DNA from: Megalonaias nervosa
Taxonomy: Eukaryota; Mollusca; Bivalvia; Unionida; Unionidae
Assembly: GCA_016617855.1 (NCBI GenBank)
Contig: JAECUM010001874.1
Coordinates: forward strand, 62,001 to 126,000
Direction: 5' to 3'
DNA: 64,000 bases
Made by a program: the position numbers and the translations under genes. A model generated the notes under the pieces. That model searched no databases. It had not been told where the DNA came from and was given only the letters and a program-made list of their open reading frames with translations. This document shows positions 19,980 through 28,437 of the stretch, in pieces. Numbering within the stretch: position 1 is the stretch's first letter; each line of letters opens with the position of its first letter.

Positions 19980-21443
19980 CTATGAGCGTACATACAGGTT
20001 TATATTTAGTTCTTCATTTCTTGTGTCCAGAATGCGATTGTTTTGGTCTGTAAGTTTAAAGTGTATCCTTGATAATAACGGATTATGAACTCGCAGATAC
20101 ACGGGATTAATTGGTTCTGATACAATTAACCACCCGGGAGGTGCCAACGGGCTAAAACTGTATAATATGTACCCTTGCTGGGCCTGGCTAGACTTAGAAA
20201 GATCTATCTGATAGTTACCTTCAATGACATCGCATACCAGATTGACTGCACTAACTGATGTTATATTTACAATGCCTGGCGATATATGACGTCCGTCACC
20301 AAAGGAATTGTTATTGTGTTTTAGTATAATCGGTGGTGGGGCTATTTTTCTCCACGATTCAATTACTCCCGGATAATATTCTTCAATAAGATCATTTAAT
20401 GATTTCTTCATTTCAGCGTTATTTAAATCTGGTATAACAAATGTTTGTAAGTCTTTTTCTGTTATTTTATAATGATCAAGAAATAATTGCTTAGATTTTG
20501 GATTAGTGTAAATAGTACCGAGTTTAGTCGCAATGTTTATAATACCTCGATTGGCGATGTATAAATCGAATAAGATCCCATTTAAGTGTTTTATTGACTC
20601 GATTATTTGCTGCTTTACGTTATCGTTGTAATGTTGTGATAATGAAATAAGTAAATTTCTTAAATCATTAAACGTTTTATCGTATTCGGGTTCAAGAGTA
20701 CCTAAAAATTCTTTAAAAAATTCTTCATCAACAATATCTCGATACATCCCCTCTGGCGTAACGATAACATTAAATACTGATCTAGTCATCTTGGGAATCC
20801 TTTTACCATCAAAATCGGTAAAGTAATATATACCGTTGTTTGAATCAAATTCAAATATTATATATCCCCATGGATTTTTTCCTCGATATTCTGGATTTTT
20901 AATGAATTTTTCTTAACTCGTTTTAAATTCTTCTATGTTTGGTTCTGAAACTCCATTATAAACAGGTGCGACTTCAAGCCATCCTAACACTGATCTGATC
21001 GAACTTTGATAAATATCTACGAGGTAATCAGGAGAATCTATTTCAATCGCCGCTGATAGTGTTGGTTCATAAACAGTGATCGCTCTTTTAGATTCTTTCC
21101 CTGTGATAGATTTAATTCTGCGTTGAAATTCATCGTTGATCTGTTCTATTTGATAACTGCCCGTTGAAATTCCAACAACTTGCCAATCAGGTGTTCCATC
21201 CGGTTTATTCTTATTCGCAAATACCAGTGAATTATTTGCTGGTTGTCCACCAAATGGTTTTGATCTAATATTTGGCCAGCTATGTTAAACTCGTAATTGC
21301 GCTAGCGCTATTTCCTTTGCTGAAATTGCAGTTGGAAAATTAACGCTAAATTCAGGATTGGTTGAACTTAATGATATCATAGTAGTTTTTGACGGCGTTG
21401 TATTAGCTACGATCTGCTGAAGTAATTCGCGCGACTCTGACAT
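19980..21443 (-). pseudogene. Penton-like minor capsid protein, two in-frame TAA
   Basis: About 487 codons in a single frame from the ATG at 21,443 to the stop at 19,980, interrupted by TAA at 21,285-21,287 and 20,913-20,915. The N-terminus (PEFSVNFPTAISAKEIALAQLRV, then a GSYQIEQIN motif) follows the pattern of Polinton penton/minor capsid proteins, in which a short conserved start precedes a GSYE(I/V)-type beta strand. The rest (NPWGYIIFEFDSNNGIYYF, then the 269-aa open part from 20,789) is beta-rich. Both stops are TAA and nothing else is disturbed. The vertex-protein role is inferred from gene context. Confidence 0.65.
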
Positions 21444-21461
21444 TATTATTATCGTTATTAT

Positions 21462-21946
21462 TTAATTCTCCATCTTTCGGTTATTGTCACTAGCGATTAT
21501 GAAAGCTTCGTCGTAGGTTTTCATTATCGTTACGAACTCCTCATCGGATATTTTACCATCACTGAGATACGCTGAAATATACGAGCATAATTTAGTGTAG
21601 GTGGTTGTTGCTGTGTGCAATTTCATTATGTACTGGTTTAGTTTATCATTTGTACACGTAGATATTTTCTAGAGATAATACTGAAAATACCTGCACATGT
21701 TGTTGCCGTTGAAACTATAATTGTTACAACTGCAGGCGCTGTCATCGTTATTGGTGATAGTAATAATCCAGTTCCAGCAATAACAGCAGAAACCGAGTAT
21801 ACCATTATATCAATAACAACCATACGTCGACGATATTTTTTTACCTTTATCGTGCAATCGTAGATGATATTTTTTAGTTTGGTTTGACACTCACATACTT
21901 GAGTGTATCTGTGACGTTGAACGTCGATAAATGATTCTTGATTCAT
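21462..21946 (-). pseudogene. Two-helix membrane protein, frameshifted near its C-terminus
   Basis: The N-terminal part is soluble and basic (VKKYRRRM). Two hydrophobic segments follow (about residues 43-65 and 69-90: VVIDIMVYSVSAVIAGTGLL, APAVVTIIVSTATTCAGIF). The ORF stops at 21,638, but a second frame carries on at once with CSYISAYLSDGKISDEEF and ends at TAA 21,462. That continuation is the usual C-terminal part of this widespread Polinton membrane protein, so a one-base shift at about 21,645 split it. It may be a virion or envelope-associated protein; the real role is not known. Confidence 0.65.
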
Positions 21947-21955
21947 TATATTTAT

Positions 21956-22597
21956 CTATGTAACTAATTGAGGAGTTTCAGCTACAAACTCAATACACCA
22001 CCAATAAGTCGCTGCGGTTAACTTTTTATCATTCGCTATCAGCATAAACGTTTCTTCAGGATCTTTGTTTAACACTATAGACACAATTCCAGAAAAATCA
22101 TCGGTTGAATGACGCCATGGAAATGTGGTAAATATACTGAAATTTGCACTGCTAAACACAGATAATCTGTATACACCAGTGACCTCTGCGGTATGTTTAA
22201 AAGTGTTATTTTCCTGCGACCATGTTGCTTTTCCTGATGCGACTGTGTACACGATATTGTTAGCTCGTCCGTGAGGAATTTTAACGAGATTAGTTTTATG
22301 AATAATGTTAGGAATGTCACTAATGATATCGTTGAGTCTTGTGTTAATGTCAGCGAGATTAATAATAACAGTTGGTGGAGTTCCAAAAAAGTCATTAATA
22401 GATCTGTGTACATTTCTACGAAAATTTAGAAATGTTTGTACATGATTAAAATATTCAGTTCTAAATGTAGCAATTCCATCATTGATTGTCGTTAACGAAG
22501 TCATTATTGGAATTTCCTTATCGTCGACATATTTTTTCGTTGCAGCGTCGAAATCTGTTTCTGGTGTTCTGAGATTATTAATACCATTATTATTCAT
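21956..22597 (-). CDS. Fibre-like protein 2
   Basis: 213 aa. The N-terminus (LRTPETDFDAATKKYVDDKE) is the DAATKKYVDD repeat of phage tail fibres and Polinton fibre-like proteins, which trimerises as a beta helix or shaft. The C-terminal part (KIPHGRANNIVYTVASGKATW... TGVYRLSVFSSANF) looks like a beta-rich globular head that could bind a receptor or carbohydrate. Its ATG overlaps the TGA of fibre 1 (ATGA), so the two genes are translationally linked or derive from a split. The frame is intact. Confidence 0.75.
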   Translation of the reverse strand: MNNNGINNLRTPETDFDAATKKYVDDKEIPIMTSLTTINDGIATFRTEYFNHVQTFLNFRRNVHRSINDFFGTPPTVIINLADINTRLNDIISDIPNIIHKTNLVKIPHGRANNIVYTVASGKATWSQENNTFKHTAEVTGVYRLSVFSSANFSIFTTFPWRHSTDDFSGIVSIVLNKDPEETFMLIANDKKLTAATYWWCIEFVAETPQLVT

Positions 22598-23055
22598 GCG
22601 AGAAATGCACGCATTATACCACCACGCACTGACACGTATTTGGATTCTTGATCATCGACGTATTTTTTTGTTGCTGCGTCTGTATCTGCGATTGGATCTC
22701 CCAGATGTGTAATTTTTCTTCTTGACATAATAATGTCACCGGTAAATACATCACCAGTTTTCTTAACGTAATCGTTAACCGATTTACCGGAATCCTGTAT
22801 TTTACCTTGATCAGTAAAAGGAACGATATTATTAACAACCGCGTTGGGAATTCGTACAAGTACATCTGGTAGTTGTATGTTACTCGTTTTTAATCGTCCT
22901 TGTTTGTCCTGAAAAACGACGACTTCATTTTGATCCACACTTGTGATATTTAATAAATCATCGATTTCATTTCTGAGCTGATCAAGATTTGCATATTTAG
23001 ATAAATCGACCTTCTCCTTATCTTTGCGAGTAGATCTTCCGTAAATATCTACCAT
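22594..23055 (-). CDS. Fibre-like protein 1
   Basis: I chose the ATG at 23,055 (MVDIYGRSTRKDKEK), giving 153 aa and avoiding overlap with the protease gene. After a basic N-terminus and helical segment (LDQLRNEIDDLLNI) it has FTDQGKIQDSGKSVNDYV and the shaft motif MSRRKITHLGDPIADTDAAT with KKYVDDQES. It ends shortly after that motif, as if the head is missing. The following overlapping ORF begins with the same motif, which suggests gene duplication or one fibre divided into two chains. Confidence 0.75.
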   Translation of the reverse strand: MVDIYGRSTRKDKEKVDLSKYANLDQLRNEIDDLLNITSVDQNEVVVFQDKQGRLKTSNIQLPDVLVRIPNAVVNNIVPFTDQGKIQDSGKSVNDYVKKTGDVFTGDIIMSRRKITHLGDPIADTDAATKKYVDDQESKYVSVRGGIMRAFLA

Positions 23056-23074
23056 TATATTTACTGATATCAGT

Positions 23075-23944
23075 TTAAGTGTTATGACGTAGTGTAGTGA
23101 ACGCGTGCATGACTTCATGAGGCGGTGCTGTTGATTTTGATACAGCATCAAGCACAGCGAGGGTTTCACGACCACATATTGGAGGATCAGTTATTTTTTG
23201 TGTTGGTAGCGTTGAATACCAGATTGGAATATCGCCAGTAACGTACTTTAAAAATTCTTTTGGTGGTGCTAATCCATACGAATCGAAATAAATAATTCCA
23301 CGTGGATCAATTGCATATCCTACCCAGTGCGTGCCTGGACCAGAGTTTTTATCGAGATTAATGATATCGGTTTCAATATTGTTTGGTTTTTTTGGTAATT
23401 GATCGCGCATAAAAACACCTCTGAAATTTTTTATTTTTAATTGCTTAGCAGCATTAAGTAAATCAAAATTGGACATGGGTGATATTAGTAAACTGTCCCG
23501 GGAAGTCTTAGACCCTTTCCGTACCACGAATACGGGGTTCCTGGTAGTCTTAGACCCTTTCCTTTTTTTTTTTGATTCCTTGTCGGTTGCTTTCTTTAAC
23601 GCCATTCCAGCAGAAGTTCCAACAGCACCTAATGCAGCTGCTTTTGCAACAGCTGGGGCTGCAGCTGCTATTAATGCTGGTATAGCTGCGAGAAGCGGAA
23701 ATATACCACCCGATTTAGCAATATCTTTGATGGCGCCCGCAGAAAGATTAAGTTTGACACCTTTATTCGATTTTTTAGCGTCATTGAAGTTTTTGAACTG
23801 ACGCTCAGTCAACGATAGTTTATTTGCACCGGTCATTTGTTCTCGCTTTAGCGATATTTTTATTCCACAGTTATTTTTTTATGCTGATTGCAGCTTTTTA
23901 ATCTGACCAGGAGTCAGACTCACACTAGCATGATGATATGACAT
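23075..23944 (-). pseudogene. pX-like membrane-active peptide fused to adenain-type protease, in-frame TAA
   Basis: The 253-aa open part from 23,836 has a basic repeat start (LTERQFKNFNDAKKSNKGVKL) and a hydrophobic Ala-rich segment (FPLLAAIPALIAAAAPAVA, about 46-64), like adenovirus membrane-lytic core peptides. The C-terminal cysteine protease domain carries GTHWVGY (His170), IYFDSYG (Asp185), Gln213 and PPICGRE (Cys221), the adenain triad-plus-Gln order. The same frame extends upstream to an ATG at 23,944 (MSYHHASVSLTPGQ) across one TAA at 23,879-23,881, adding another copy of the basic repeat. The open part could still start at 23,836. The protease would process capsid precursors. Confidence 0.82.
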
Positions 23945-23979
23945 TATTAATATTATGAATGATCTAATTACATGTTTAT

Positions 23980-25413
23980 TTACATATTTTCTACTGGAGC
24001 ATCAATAACTCTCATTCGTCCACCAACACCTTCGAGTAACATCGATTTATCGCTGAGTATAACAGCAATTGCTCTGTAATTAGGAATAGCTGCAGCATCT
24101 CTATTAACACGAGCTCGAAAATGTATATCAACTACTGATTGTCTGGTTAAATCTAAATGTTCTAGTGAAAAGTAATAAATCGGATACAGCGACGTAAAAT
24201 CTAGCTGCGATATTTGTAAACCAGTATCAATATTCTGATCACGACCCATGAATGTCATTAATCGATGATATGCACGTGCTACATGATTTTGATCGAAATT
24301 TAGTAATTTATCTTCGGATGGTTCTTGATGTCCATTTATCCTTAATGAAACTTCAGAAAAACCGAGTTTGTCAAATGTCATAATACTACGTAGTTGATTA
24401 TTTGTTCGTTCAGTATTTTGAAACGTAATAAATATGTGTCGTGGTGCAGAAACACCTTGCTGAGAAGCTATTTGCCATGTGAATAGACCATTAATTGCAC
24501 TCTGAACAACATCTGTAGTCATAGTTAACCATGACAACGTTGATTTACCGCCTTGACTCATAAAAGATAGTAACCGATCTTCTTCAGATATTGATGGAGT
24601 CATCACTGGCATCCACAGGGAAAGTTTTGTTAGTATAACTTTACCATGAAGTGCCGCAGTTGCAGCAGGATTAACACCAGCGGGGTGCCACATTACATCA
24701 TCGTCTGTAGCCTTTCGTACGAGTACAACTGTGTGCTTAGCTCCAAAAATAACTTTTCTAACATTTCTACAGAATCCAAAAATATGTGACAACGGAATCG
24801 CACATGAAAATGTTTTTCTATTACCTTGTAACATTGATCGACGCGCTACAAATCCTAAGTTGAAATTTGGATTAACACTGTGCAATAACGGAAAATCAGC
24901 AGCAGGCCGGGCTATCATTCCAGCTGGTTGTGGATCTAATGCAGTAGCACGCGCTGTTTGTACTTAATTGTGCTGTTTACTGTCAGGGTGGTCAGAAGTA
25001 TCTTTTGAGAACATCATTGATGGACCAGCTGATCTTGAGTAATCGTCGCTGTATCTTGCAAGGCCTAGTATTGTCGTGGCAACGTCGACGTCTTTCTGAA
25101 TTGATTCAATATTTTTTCCGTCAATCATGTACGTAGCGCTGTCAAATAACGCCATAATACCATTATTAACAAAACCAGTTATATCCTCAGCGGCGTATTC
25201 AGTATTATCTGTTTTTATAATTTCACCTTCAACTTCAATAAATGCTTCAGCGGGTAAGAAATATCTACTTGTATCCTGAACCTGTAGTTCAATTCGTCCA
25301 CGCTGATCTGGAATTCGTGCGTCGTAAGAATAATACTGATAATCACGCACAGACTCATCTTTGAGAACTGGTGCGTCCATGTCAAACGCGGGGTCAGATA
25401 TGCGCTTAAACAT
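23980..25413 (-). pseudogene. Major capsid protein (double jelly-roll type), in-frame TAA
   Basis: A single frame of about 477 codons with one TAA at 24,964-24,966 dividing it into 149 aa and a 312-aa part plus a 15-codon linker. The N-part (YDARIPDQRGRIELQVQDT, PAEAFIEVEG, FVNNGIMALFDSATYMIDGK) and C-part (LTKLSLWMPVMTPSI, APRHIFITFQNTER, FTSLYPIYYFSLEHLDL) show the conserved blocks of Polinton/adintovirus capsid proteins, the hexon-type fold that forms the icosahedral shell. The older Maverick in this window carries a decayed homologue with the same SLWMP...TPS and LYPI.(Y/H)F blocks. Flanked by the protease and the basic minor capsid gene, as is usual in this class. Confidence 0.85.
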
Positions 25414-25421
25414 CTTTATTA

Positions 25422-25901
25422 TTATCGTCTTCGCCTAACTCGAAGACCACTTCGAGAAGTGAGACCACTTCCTGCTATCAGACTAGCGGTTATATTTTTT
25501 TCCTTTTCCGACATTGGTACATCAGCTAATTCTGCTAGTTTTTGATTAGCGGCTTGATTTATTATTTTACTTACATTTGCGGGCATCACTTCAGTGCTGG
25601 CCAATTTCACAGGTTGAGGTCGGGTCGCTTGTGGTCTGCGTATTAATCGTGATAGTCTATCTTTGATTGCTGAAAACGCTTTGCTAGCAAGATTACCAAC
25701 AGCGCTTGTACCTTTTTCATGAACAACATCAATAGCTTTCATTCCTAGCTGCTTTGCAATCGGTATTGCTTTTGGGGCTATTCTTCTAAACAGACCCTGA
25801 ACAACATCACCTAATCCATCTCCGTAGGTCGTTTTGTATACTGGTAATCGAGAGTTTATTACCCTGACCATGGTAGGTCCACGAGTATTGTGTATGATCA
25901 T
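25422..25901 (-). CDS. Basic minor capsid (pVI/pX-like) protein
   Basis: 159 aa, intact. The N-terminus has GDGLGDVVQGLFRRIAPKAIP, an amphipathic region like membrane-active minor capsid proteins. The middle holds IKDRLSRLIRRPQATRPQP, and the end is arginine-rich (GLTSRSGLRVRRRR). LIAGSG near the C-terminus resembles an adenain-type cleavage site (hydrophobic-x-G-x-G), so the protease encoded two genes downstream may trim it. Stop and MCP start are 8 bp apart. DNA-condensing or capsid-cementing role is inferred. Confidence 0.65.
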   Translation of the reverse strand: MIIHNTRGPTMVRVINSRLPVYKTTYGDGLGDVVQGLFRRIAPKAIPIAKQLGMKAIDVVHEKGTSAVGNLASKAFSAIKDRLSRLIRRPQATRPQPVKLASTEVMPANVSKIINQAANQKLAELADVPMSEKEKNITASLIAGSGLTSRSGLRVRRRR

Positions 25902-25934
25902 TTTATTATTAAGTGACTTTATAACTAATTGTAT

Positions 25935-27086
25935 CTAATCACTATGATAATCATCGGCGGTTTCATTAATGAGAGACCGATATACATTAATATCCATGAT
26001 ACCACCTGTAAATAATCGTTTACAAATATCAGCTGCTTCATTAATGATTTCTGGGGAATTATTACCAGCTCTTTTTCCTCCAATGAGGATTTCTAGTCGA
26101 TCAACATCAGCGAGAACGTTATTGGGGCAAGTAATAAGACCACTTCCTAGACCACTTCCAGTTGCGCCAGGGGCGTCTTGAAATTCTTCTTCATCTTCCT
26201 TACCTGTTGTTTGGACTGGTTGTAGTTGTTGTGATCGTGGTAATTTAATCTGTGGTGATTGTGGTAATGTTGCAAATTCTTCTTTTTGTTGTCGCTCTCG
26301 TCGTTGTTTTATTGTTTCTTGTCGTTCTTGTTTTCGTTGTTCTCGTTGTCGTTGTATCTCTTGTTGTCGTTGTAGTATCTTGTGTTGTTGTAGTAGTGGT
26401 TGCAGTTGTGGTACTGGTTGTTGTAGTGATGGTAATCTAAGATGCGGTGATGATACTGGTGATAATTCAAATTGTGGTGGTTGTGATAATCGTTTGCTTT
26501 GTTCAACCTCTTCTACATATCTATTTAAAGCCTTACCAAAACTGTTAAAACCTTCAATATCTTCATTAGATCTGATTTCTGGAATACCAGTAGCGACGCG
26601 ATATATATCCTTGATCCAATTTTCAGAGCTTAATGATTTAATATATTTTGGTTTTACATATTTTTTTCTTTCATAATATCCATACGCGGCAATATCAAAT
26701 AATTGGGTTGGGTCCCTGATAGCAGCAATACCTTCAGGCGTAAATTTATCTATTATCTTAATTCTGGTTCTTGGTGGTTGTGGTTGTGGTGGTGGTTGAG
26801 CTGCTTGTGGTGCTTGTGGTGGTGGTTGAGCAGCTTGAATACGACCAGCAATATCAGCAGGCAATGTTGCAAGAGCTCGTTGTGTTGCCTCAGTTGCTGT
26901 AACAATTTTCTTCGTTGGTTCGACAATCGGTTTAAATAATTTTTCTGTACCTTCTGTAAATTCCACCTGAGACTCCTGACGCGATTGTAGTTGTTGCTTA
27001 ACAGAATCACGAACAGGTAGATATTTTTTAATTGCCTCTAGTCGCTCTCGAGATAATTTAGCTGAGTGTGATTCTCCAATACTCAT
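25935..27086 (-). CDS. P383: proline/glutamine-rich structural protein with conserved C-terminal module
   Basis: 383 aa, intact. It has a helical N-terminus (SRERLEAIKKYLPVRDSVK), then a Pro/Gln/Ala tract (about 85-107), a conserved centre (KFTPEGIAAIRDPTQLFDIAAYGYYERKKY), and a long Gln/Arg coiled-coil region. The C-terminus (CPNNVLADVDRLEILIGGKRAGNNSPEIINEA) is shared by many Polintons and usually described only as conserved. The older Maverick has a decayed counterpart at 32.1-33.0 kb. It is the first late gene, starting 34 bp inside the right terminal repeat. Function unknown, probably virion assembly. Overlapping low-complexity ORFs are shadows. Confidence 0.75.
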   Translation of the reverse strand: MSIGESHSAKLSRERLEAIKKYLPVRDSVKQQLQSRQESQVEFTEGTEKLFKPIVEPTKKIVTATEATQRALATLPADIAGRIQAAQPPPQAPQAAQPPPQPQPPRTRIKIIDKFTPEGIAAIRDPTQLFDIAAYGYYERKKYVKPKYIKSLSSENWIKDIYRVATGIPEIRSNEDIEGFNSFGKALNRYVEEVEQSKRLSQPPQFELSPVSSPHLRLPSLQQPVPQLQPLLQQHKILQRQQEIQRQREQRKQERQETIKQRRERQQKEEFATLPQSPQIKLPRSQQLQPVQTTGKEDEEEFQDAPGATGSGLGSGLITCPNNVLADVDRLEILIGGKRAGNNSPEIINEAADICKRLFTGGIMDINVYRSLINETADDYHSD

Positions 27087-27120
27087 TATTGATAATATCT
27101 ATAATGGTTGTTTAATTTAT

Positions 27121-27304
27121 AGCAGCAGGGAGGGTGGACGACATACGCGTAGTGACCAGATTGTGAAAAAATCAGAAAAAATCTGGTCAATTAAAGAAGT
27201 TTTCATTATTTAGACAAAATCTTTTTTTTCAGCCTTCGTAGGAACCCTTTAATTTCAAAAAATAAGGTCTCTAAAAAGTTGTAGGGTCCACCCTCCCTGC
27301 TGCT
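27121..27304 (-). repeat. Right terminal inverted repeat, 184 bp
   Basis: Reverse complement of the left repeat with two mismatches. It is likewise bounded on both sides by the inverted 19-mer AGCAGCAGGGAGGGTGGAC, so the provirus has four copies of that word. Confidence 0.95.
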
Positions 27305-27309
27305 CCATT
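27305..27309. repeat. Right target-site duplication CCATT
   Basis: Second CCATT copy, immediately after the right terminal repeat. It belongs to the integrase gene of the older Maverick. Confidence 0.8.
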
Positions 27310-28105
27310 CAAGAAGAGATTTATTTTTTTTCCCTTTGGTCAAGATGACTTTTTCTATACGGAAAATTTCCTGATCTGCTTTTTGTAGTTCTTGCTCGTA
27401 AAAAGAACCTTAAACAGTTTCTCAAGACGCATCTTTAAGCGCGTACGTTACAGGTAATGTTTTCTGAACCATATCTACCACAAACACTTCTTCGGTCCAG
27501 TTGGGTGTGTAGCCTTTTTCAAACGCGCTTTTTTGTCCGCTGGTTCTCACACGGTCGCCTAACTGAAATTTATGTTTAAAAATTGCGCTTATGTCACCTT
27601 TGCCGAGCTTCCATGGGCGTCATTTTAATTGTGCCGTGTTTTGTGTAATTGTAATTATTTACACTCTCAGGTAAAAGATCTAAATACCGATTAGTGTGTG
27701 TTATCGCTGGAGAACCTTTTCCACATGCGGTTTTTTTAAATGTCCTATTAAACCGTTCGATCACTACTGCTTTGCCCTGGTTTTGTGTGCTGTATAACGT
27801 GATGTTATTTTTTGGACGGTCTTGTTATAGAACTCGCTGCCGTGATCTACTCATAATTTTCTTAGTTTTGATGCACCGATGAGGATGCCGTCTAATACTT
27901 TTACGATAGAATCTACTTTGTTATTTTGTAAAGGAACCACTCAGGCATGCTTGCTGAACAGATTGATGATGGTAAGCAAGTATTTGATCTTATCGTTGTA
28001 AACACTGTAATGTCACGTGTCGACTAATACCGCTTACCAATTATCATCTACCCCCGCAGCAACAACTTTACGCCGTGGAAAATGTTTTCGCTTGGGCTTG
28101 TACAA
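27305..28105 (-). pseudogene. Old Maverick integrase, main part
   Basis: Decayed retrovirus-type integrase. Reading in several frames on the minus strand shows HFPRRKVVAAGVDDNW, KYLLTIINLFSKHA, the second catalytic Asp region VDHGSEFYNKTV, the third region as IERFNRTF-like text near 27,740, and the C-terminal SH3-like FEKGYTPNWTEEVFVV with QELQKADQEIFRIEKVI leading into the chromodomain. Many stops and frameshifts are present. The gene continues at 11,361 after the provirus. It is of a different lineage from the provirus integrase. Confidence 0.8.
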
Positions 28106-28210
28106 CTAGTCCGCTAGCTGTGCCTGATTCATTTTGGTTACGGCGTGTGCCTGCACACTAACTCCCAATTTATGTTTAGCACCTGTTATTCCACGCACAA
28201 GAGCGCGGTC

Positions 28211-28253
<43 letters not shown>

Positions 28254-28437
28254 AAATGTTGGGGTTTTAGATCCCGTAAATCGCATAACATCACCTTATA
28301 ACTCCCGGCTTTATCATGTATATGATCCCGGTAACACATATCATGCCACAACGCAATAGCTCTTGGTCGGCCAGTGGCCCATCGTTCTCGTCCAGTTGCA
28401 ACTCGAGACGATTCCAAAGCGCGAGATATTTATGCCC
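28106..28437 (-). pseudogene. Old Maverick PLA2-like gene remnant with (CT)n expansion
   Basis: The minus strand shows LELQLDENDGPLADQE in one frame and ALWHDMCYRDHIHDKAGSY with DLRDLKPQHLTE and DRALVRGITGAKHKLG in another. The HDMCYRD text contains the catalytic His-Asp of the PLA2-like domain preceding Maverick integrases. A CT microsatellite plus a C-run (28,210-28,250) has expanded inside the coding region, producing a run of Glu/Arg codons. The 3' boundary of a LINE abuts the 5' side of this remnant. Confidence 0.7.
28210..28250. repeat. Poly-C/(CT)n microsatellite
   Basis: A run of C followed by about 16 CT units inside the PLA2-like remnant. Confidence 0.9.

Larger units (their letters stand above)
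11362..27304. mobile_element. 15.94-kb Polinton/adintovirus-class provirus
   Basis: Complete integrated element from 184-bp terminal inverted repeat to terminal inverted repeat, with a CCATT target duplication. It encodes the hallmark set of this class: retrovirus-type integrase, family-B polymerase, A32/FtsK-type packaging ATPase, adenain-type protease and a double-jelly-roll-type capsid protein, plus PLA2, fibre-like and membrane proteins. The coding layout is compact: the ATPase stop lies 7 bp from the left repeat and the P383 start 34 bp from the right repeat. Near-identical terminal repeats argue for recent insertion, yet several genes carry in-frame TAA codons or frameshifts, so this copy appears unable to replicate by itself. 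Confidence 0.92.

Noticed and set aside
11553..25413. Reassigned genetic code in which TAA is a sense codon
   Set aside because: ATPase, integrase, PLA2 and protease ORFs all end at TAA in sensible places, and reading through the ATPase stop would run into the terminal repeat. TAA is a stop here; the internal ones are better explained as mutations.
26252..27010. Low-complexity ORFs (poly-Val, Asn/His-rich, Leu-rich) over the P383 gene
   Set aside because: They are antisense or out-of-frame shadows of the Pro/Gln-rich P383 coding sequence.
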